Part shown: piece by piece, positions 52,769 to 53,082 of the stretch
Numbering within the stretch: position 1 is the stretch's first letter
How the letters are laid out: the number at the start of each line of letters is the position of its first letter
Origin: an uncultured Clostridia bacterium
GTDB taxonomy: Bacteria; Bacillota; Clostridia; RUG12999
Direction of reading: 5' to 3'
NCBI GenBank assembly: GCA_934792465.1
Contig: CAKVOK010000018.1
Coordinates: forward strand, 1-53,082
DNA: 53,082 bases
Notes under the pieces: model-generated
Databases searched by the model: none
The model's input: the letters and a program-made list of their open reading frames with translations, nothing else
Told to the model about the DNA's origin: nothing
Program-made: the position numbers and the translations under genes

Positions 52769-52946
52769 AATTACTTGCCAATTTCTTGACTAAATTTCAA
52801 TTATATCAAATTATCATTATTTAAGTTCTTTAAATATATTTATTTCATGCAATTTTGTATAGCAATATTCGTTTAATATCCATTAAATATACAATTCAGA
52901 CACATAAATTCACCGTGCCCCATATAAAGGCATATATTACAGACCT
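52769..52946. other. AT-rich spacer without recognisable gene
   Basis: Between the two repeat copies lie about 180 AT-rich bases. I see no ORF with a ribosome binding site, no tRNA-like structure, and no clear promoter. Confidence 0.6.
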
Positions 52947-53082
52947 ACAACCCCTCAGTCACCTAACGGTGCCAGCTCCCCTTACACAGGGGAGCCTTTT
53001 AGTTTGTGCAAACCTAATTCCGTGGCACGGACCAAAGCCTGCCCTGTGTAAGGGAAGGGGGACCACGTCAGTGGTGGAAGGG
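52947..53082. repeat. MITE-like repeat, second copy cut by the window end
   Basis: Almost identical to the copy at 52627: same orientation, with one G missing in the first G-run and a few changes (for example CCGTGGCACGG instead of ACGTGGCACAG). The inner 13-bp pair is present at 52979-52991 and 53042-53054. The right end lies beyond the window. Confidence 0.85.

Overview
The window looks like chromosomal DNA of an anaerobic, low-GC, Gram-positive member of the Clostridia, probably a gut bacterium. The signs are a sporulation regulator (SpoIIID), S-layer homology (SLH) proteins, an Lpl-type sugar ABC transporter, sigma-A promoters with good TTGACA/TATAAT boxes, purine-rich ribosome binding sites, and an oxygen-sensitive physiology (pyruvate formate-lyase, rubrerythrin, a DUF1858 redox protein). 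I cannot name the species. No rRNA, tRNA, CRISPR array or prophage is visible.

Layout. 1-3175: the tail of an unknown gene, spoIIID, and a cysK-mnmA-rrf2 sulfur operon. 3163-3368: a two-hairpin repeat that recurs at 36836. 3386-5599 (minus): a beta-galactosidase relative whose catalytic barrel is mostly gone. 5702-9955: a Xer-type recombinase, two COG0523/CobW-like GTPases (one very His-rich, one fused to a DUF1980-like domain) and class II aldolase. 9967-36230: a large glycan-use locus with a membrane AraC sensor, a lipoprotein and two permeases, four big surface proteins with SLH and/or discoidin-like modules, and enzymes of the GH123-like, GH2 and GH20 types plus a DUF5107 protein. The enzymes without signal peptides should act inside the cell on imported oligosaccharides, while the SLH proteins should work on the cell wall. 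The enzyme mix (beta-galactosidase, beta-hexosaminidase, GH123-like) points to a host-type glycan with beta-Gal and beta-HexNAc; this is inference.

36293-40484 holds rubrerythrin, a small unknown gene on the minus strand, and a DUF1858-purA-S41 protease operon. 40546-48928 (minus) holds a MalT/LuxR-type regulator followed by a 1996-residue secreted protein with ten CxxC repeats. 48929-52588 is the most unusual part. Here pyruvate formate-lyase is split: a large chain with the catalytic Cys-Cys pair (49257-51314) ends before the glycyl-radical domain, which is made as a separate 77-residue protein (51533-51766). Between them lies a 57-residue Cys-rich protein (51317-51490), and pflA follows behind a terminator. 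A perfect 22-bp inverted repeat carrying two ATTGTATACAAT palindromes sits between the divergent LuxR and pfl promoters.

The window ends with two copies of a MITE-like repeat of about 142 bp.
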